DNA of 15,049 nt from GCA-003244245 sp050700495 (GTDB lineage Bacteria > Actinomycetota > Actinomycetes > Mycobacteriales > Pseudonocardiaceae): NCBI GenBank assembly GCA_050700495.1, contig JBOHHF010000201.1:1-15049 (forward strand), in the 5' to 3' direction. How positions within the stretch are numbered: the stretch's first letter is position 1; each line of letters starts with the position of its first letter. The translations under genes and the position numbers were made by a program. The notes under the pieces were generated by a model that searched no databases, had not been told where the DNA came from, and saw only the letters and a list, made by a program, of their open reading frames with translations. Shown here one piece after another: positions 14,972-15,049 of this stretch.

Positions 14972-15049
14972 TCATGCTGCCAAGTGCCGGTTGAGGTACT
15001 CGTCGTAGACCTCTTGTGGGGTCTGGTATCCGAGTGCTGAGTGGAGAGG
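14972..15049 (-). mobile_element. IS3-type transposase (orfB integrase) C-terminal end, partial
   Basis: The minus-strand frame entering from the right edge encodes 25 residues beginning PLHSALGYQTPQEVYDEYL and ending NRHLAA before TGA (14972-14974). 'R.HSALGY.TP.E' is the conserved end of the DDE integrase core of IS3-family orfB (rve) transposases. Most of the element lies outside the window, so intactness cannot be judged. It borders a zone of decayed regulator genes, consistent with insertion-driven rearrangement. Confidence 0.8.

Overview
The window is very GC-rich, with GTG and TTG starts, 4-base stop/start overlaps and families typical of Streptomyces-like actinomycetes. I read it as accessory DNA from a filamentous actinomycete. 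No ribosomal, tRNA or CRISPR features were seen. Everything here is by eye from the sequence; no database search was possible.

Layout: (1) 1-1103, plus strand: the 3' end of a GntR/UTRA-type regulator followed by an intact aldo/keto reductase. (2) 1303-7456, minus strand: a three-gene unit transcribed from 7456 downward. It encodes a 1735-residue tetratricopeptide-repeat protein with a C-terminal CHAT (caspase-like) protease domain, a 100-residue Cys-rich probable zinc-binding protein, and a protein with three predicted membrane spans. (3) 7560-8090: the C-terminal remnant of a DUF932 (plasmid/phage-like) gene, broken by two frameshifts. (4) 8242-13984, minus strand: a seven-gene operon. In transcription order it encodes a 2-keto-4-pentenoate hydratase-like protein, an acylating aldehyde dehydrogenase, a 4-hydroxy-2-oxovalerate aldolase-like enzyme, a stand-alone acyl carrier protein, a CitE/malyl-CoA-lyase-like protein, a MaoC-type dehydratase and an Eis-like N-acetyltransferase. 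(5) 13994-15049: a possible operator, then decayed gene pieces (NB-ARC regulator, MarR regulator) and the 3' end of an IS3-type transposase running off the window.

How the genes may work together (inference): the large operon looks like lower meta-cleavage catabolic enzymes recruited to make a building block. The aldehyde dehydrogenase could reduce an acyl thioester to an aldehyde, the aldolase could add it to a 2-oxoacid, and the hydratase homologue could add or remove water. CitE and MaoC could form and dehydrate a beta-hydroxyacyl thioester, perhaps on the ACP, and the Eis-like enzyme could acetylate an amine. Nikkomycin biosynthesis is a known case of the dehydrogenase/aldolase pair being recruited this way. 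The CHAT unit has the architecture of a sensor-scaffold plus protease plus membrane partner and may be a conflict or cell-death system.

The most interesting items are the ACP-containing operon with active-site changes in its aldolase, and the CHAT/zinc/membrane triad.
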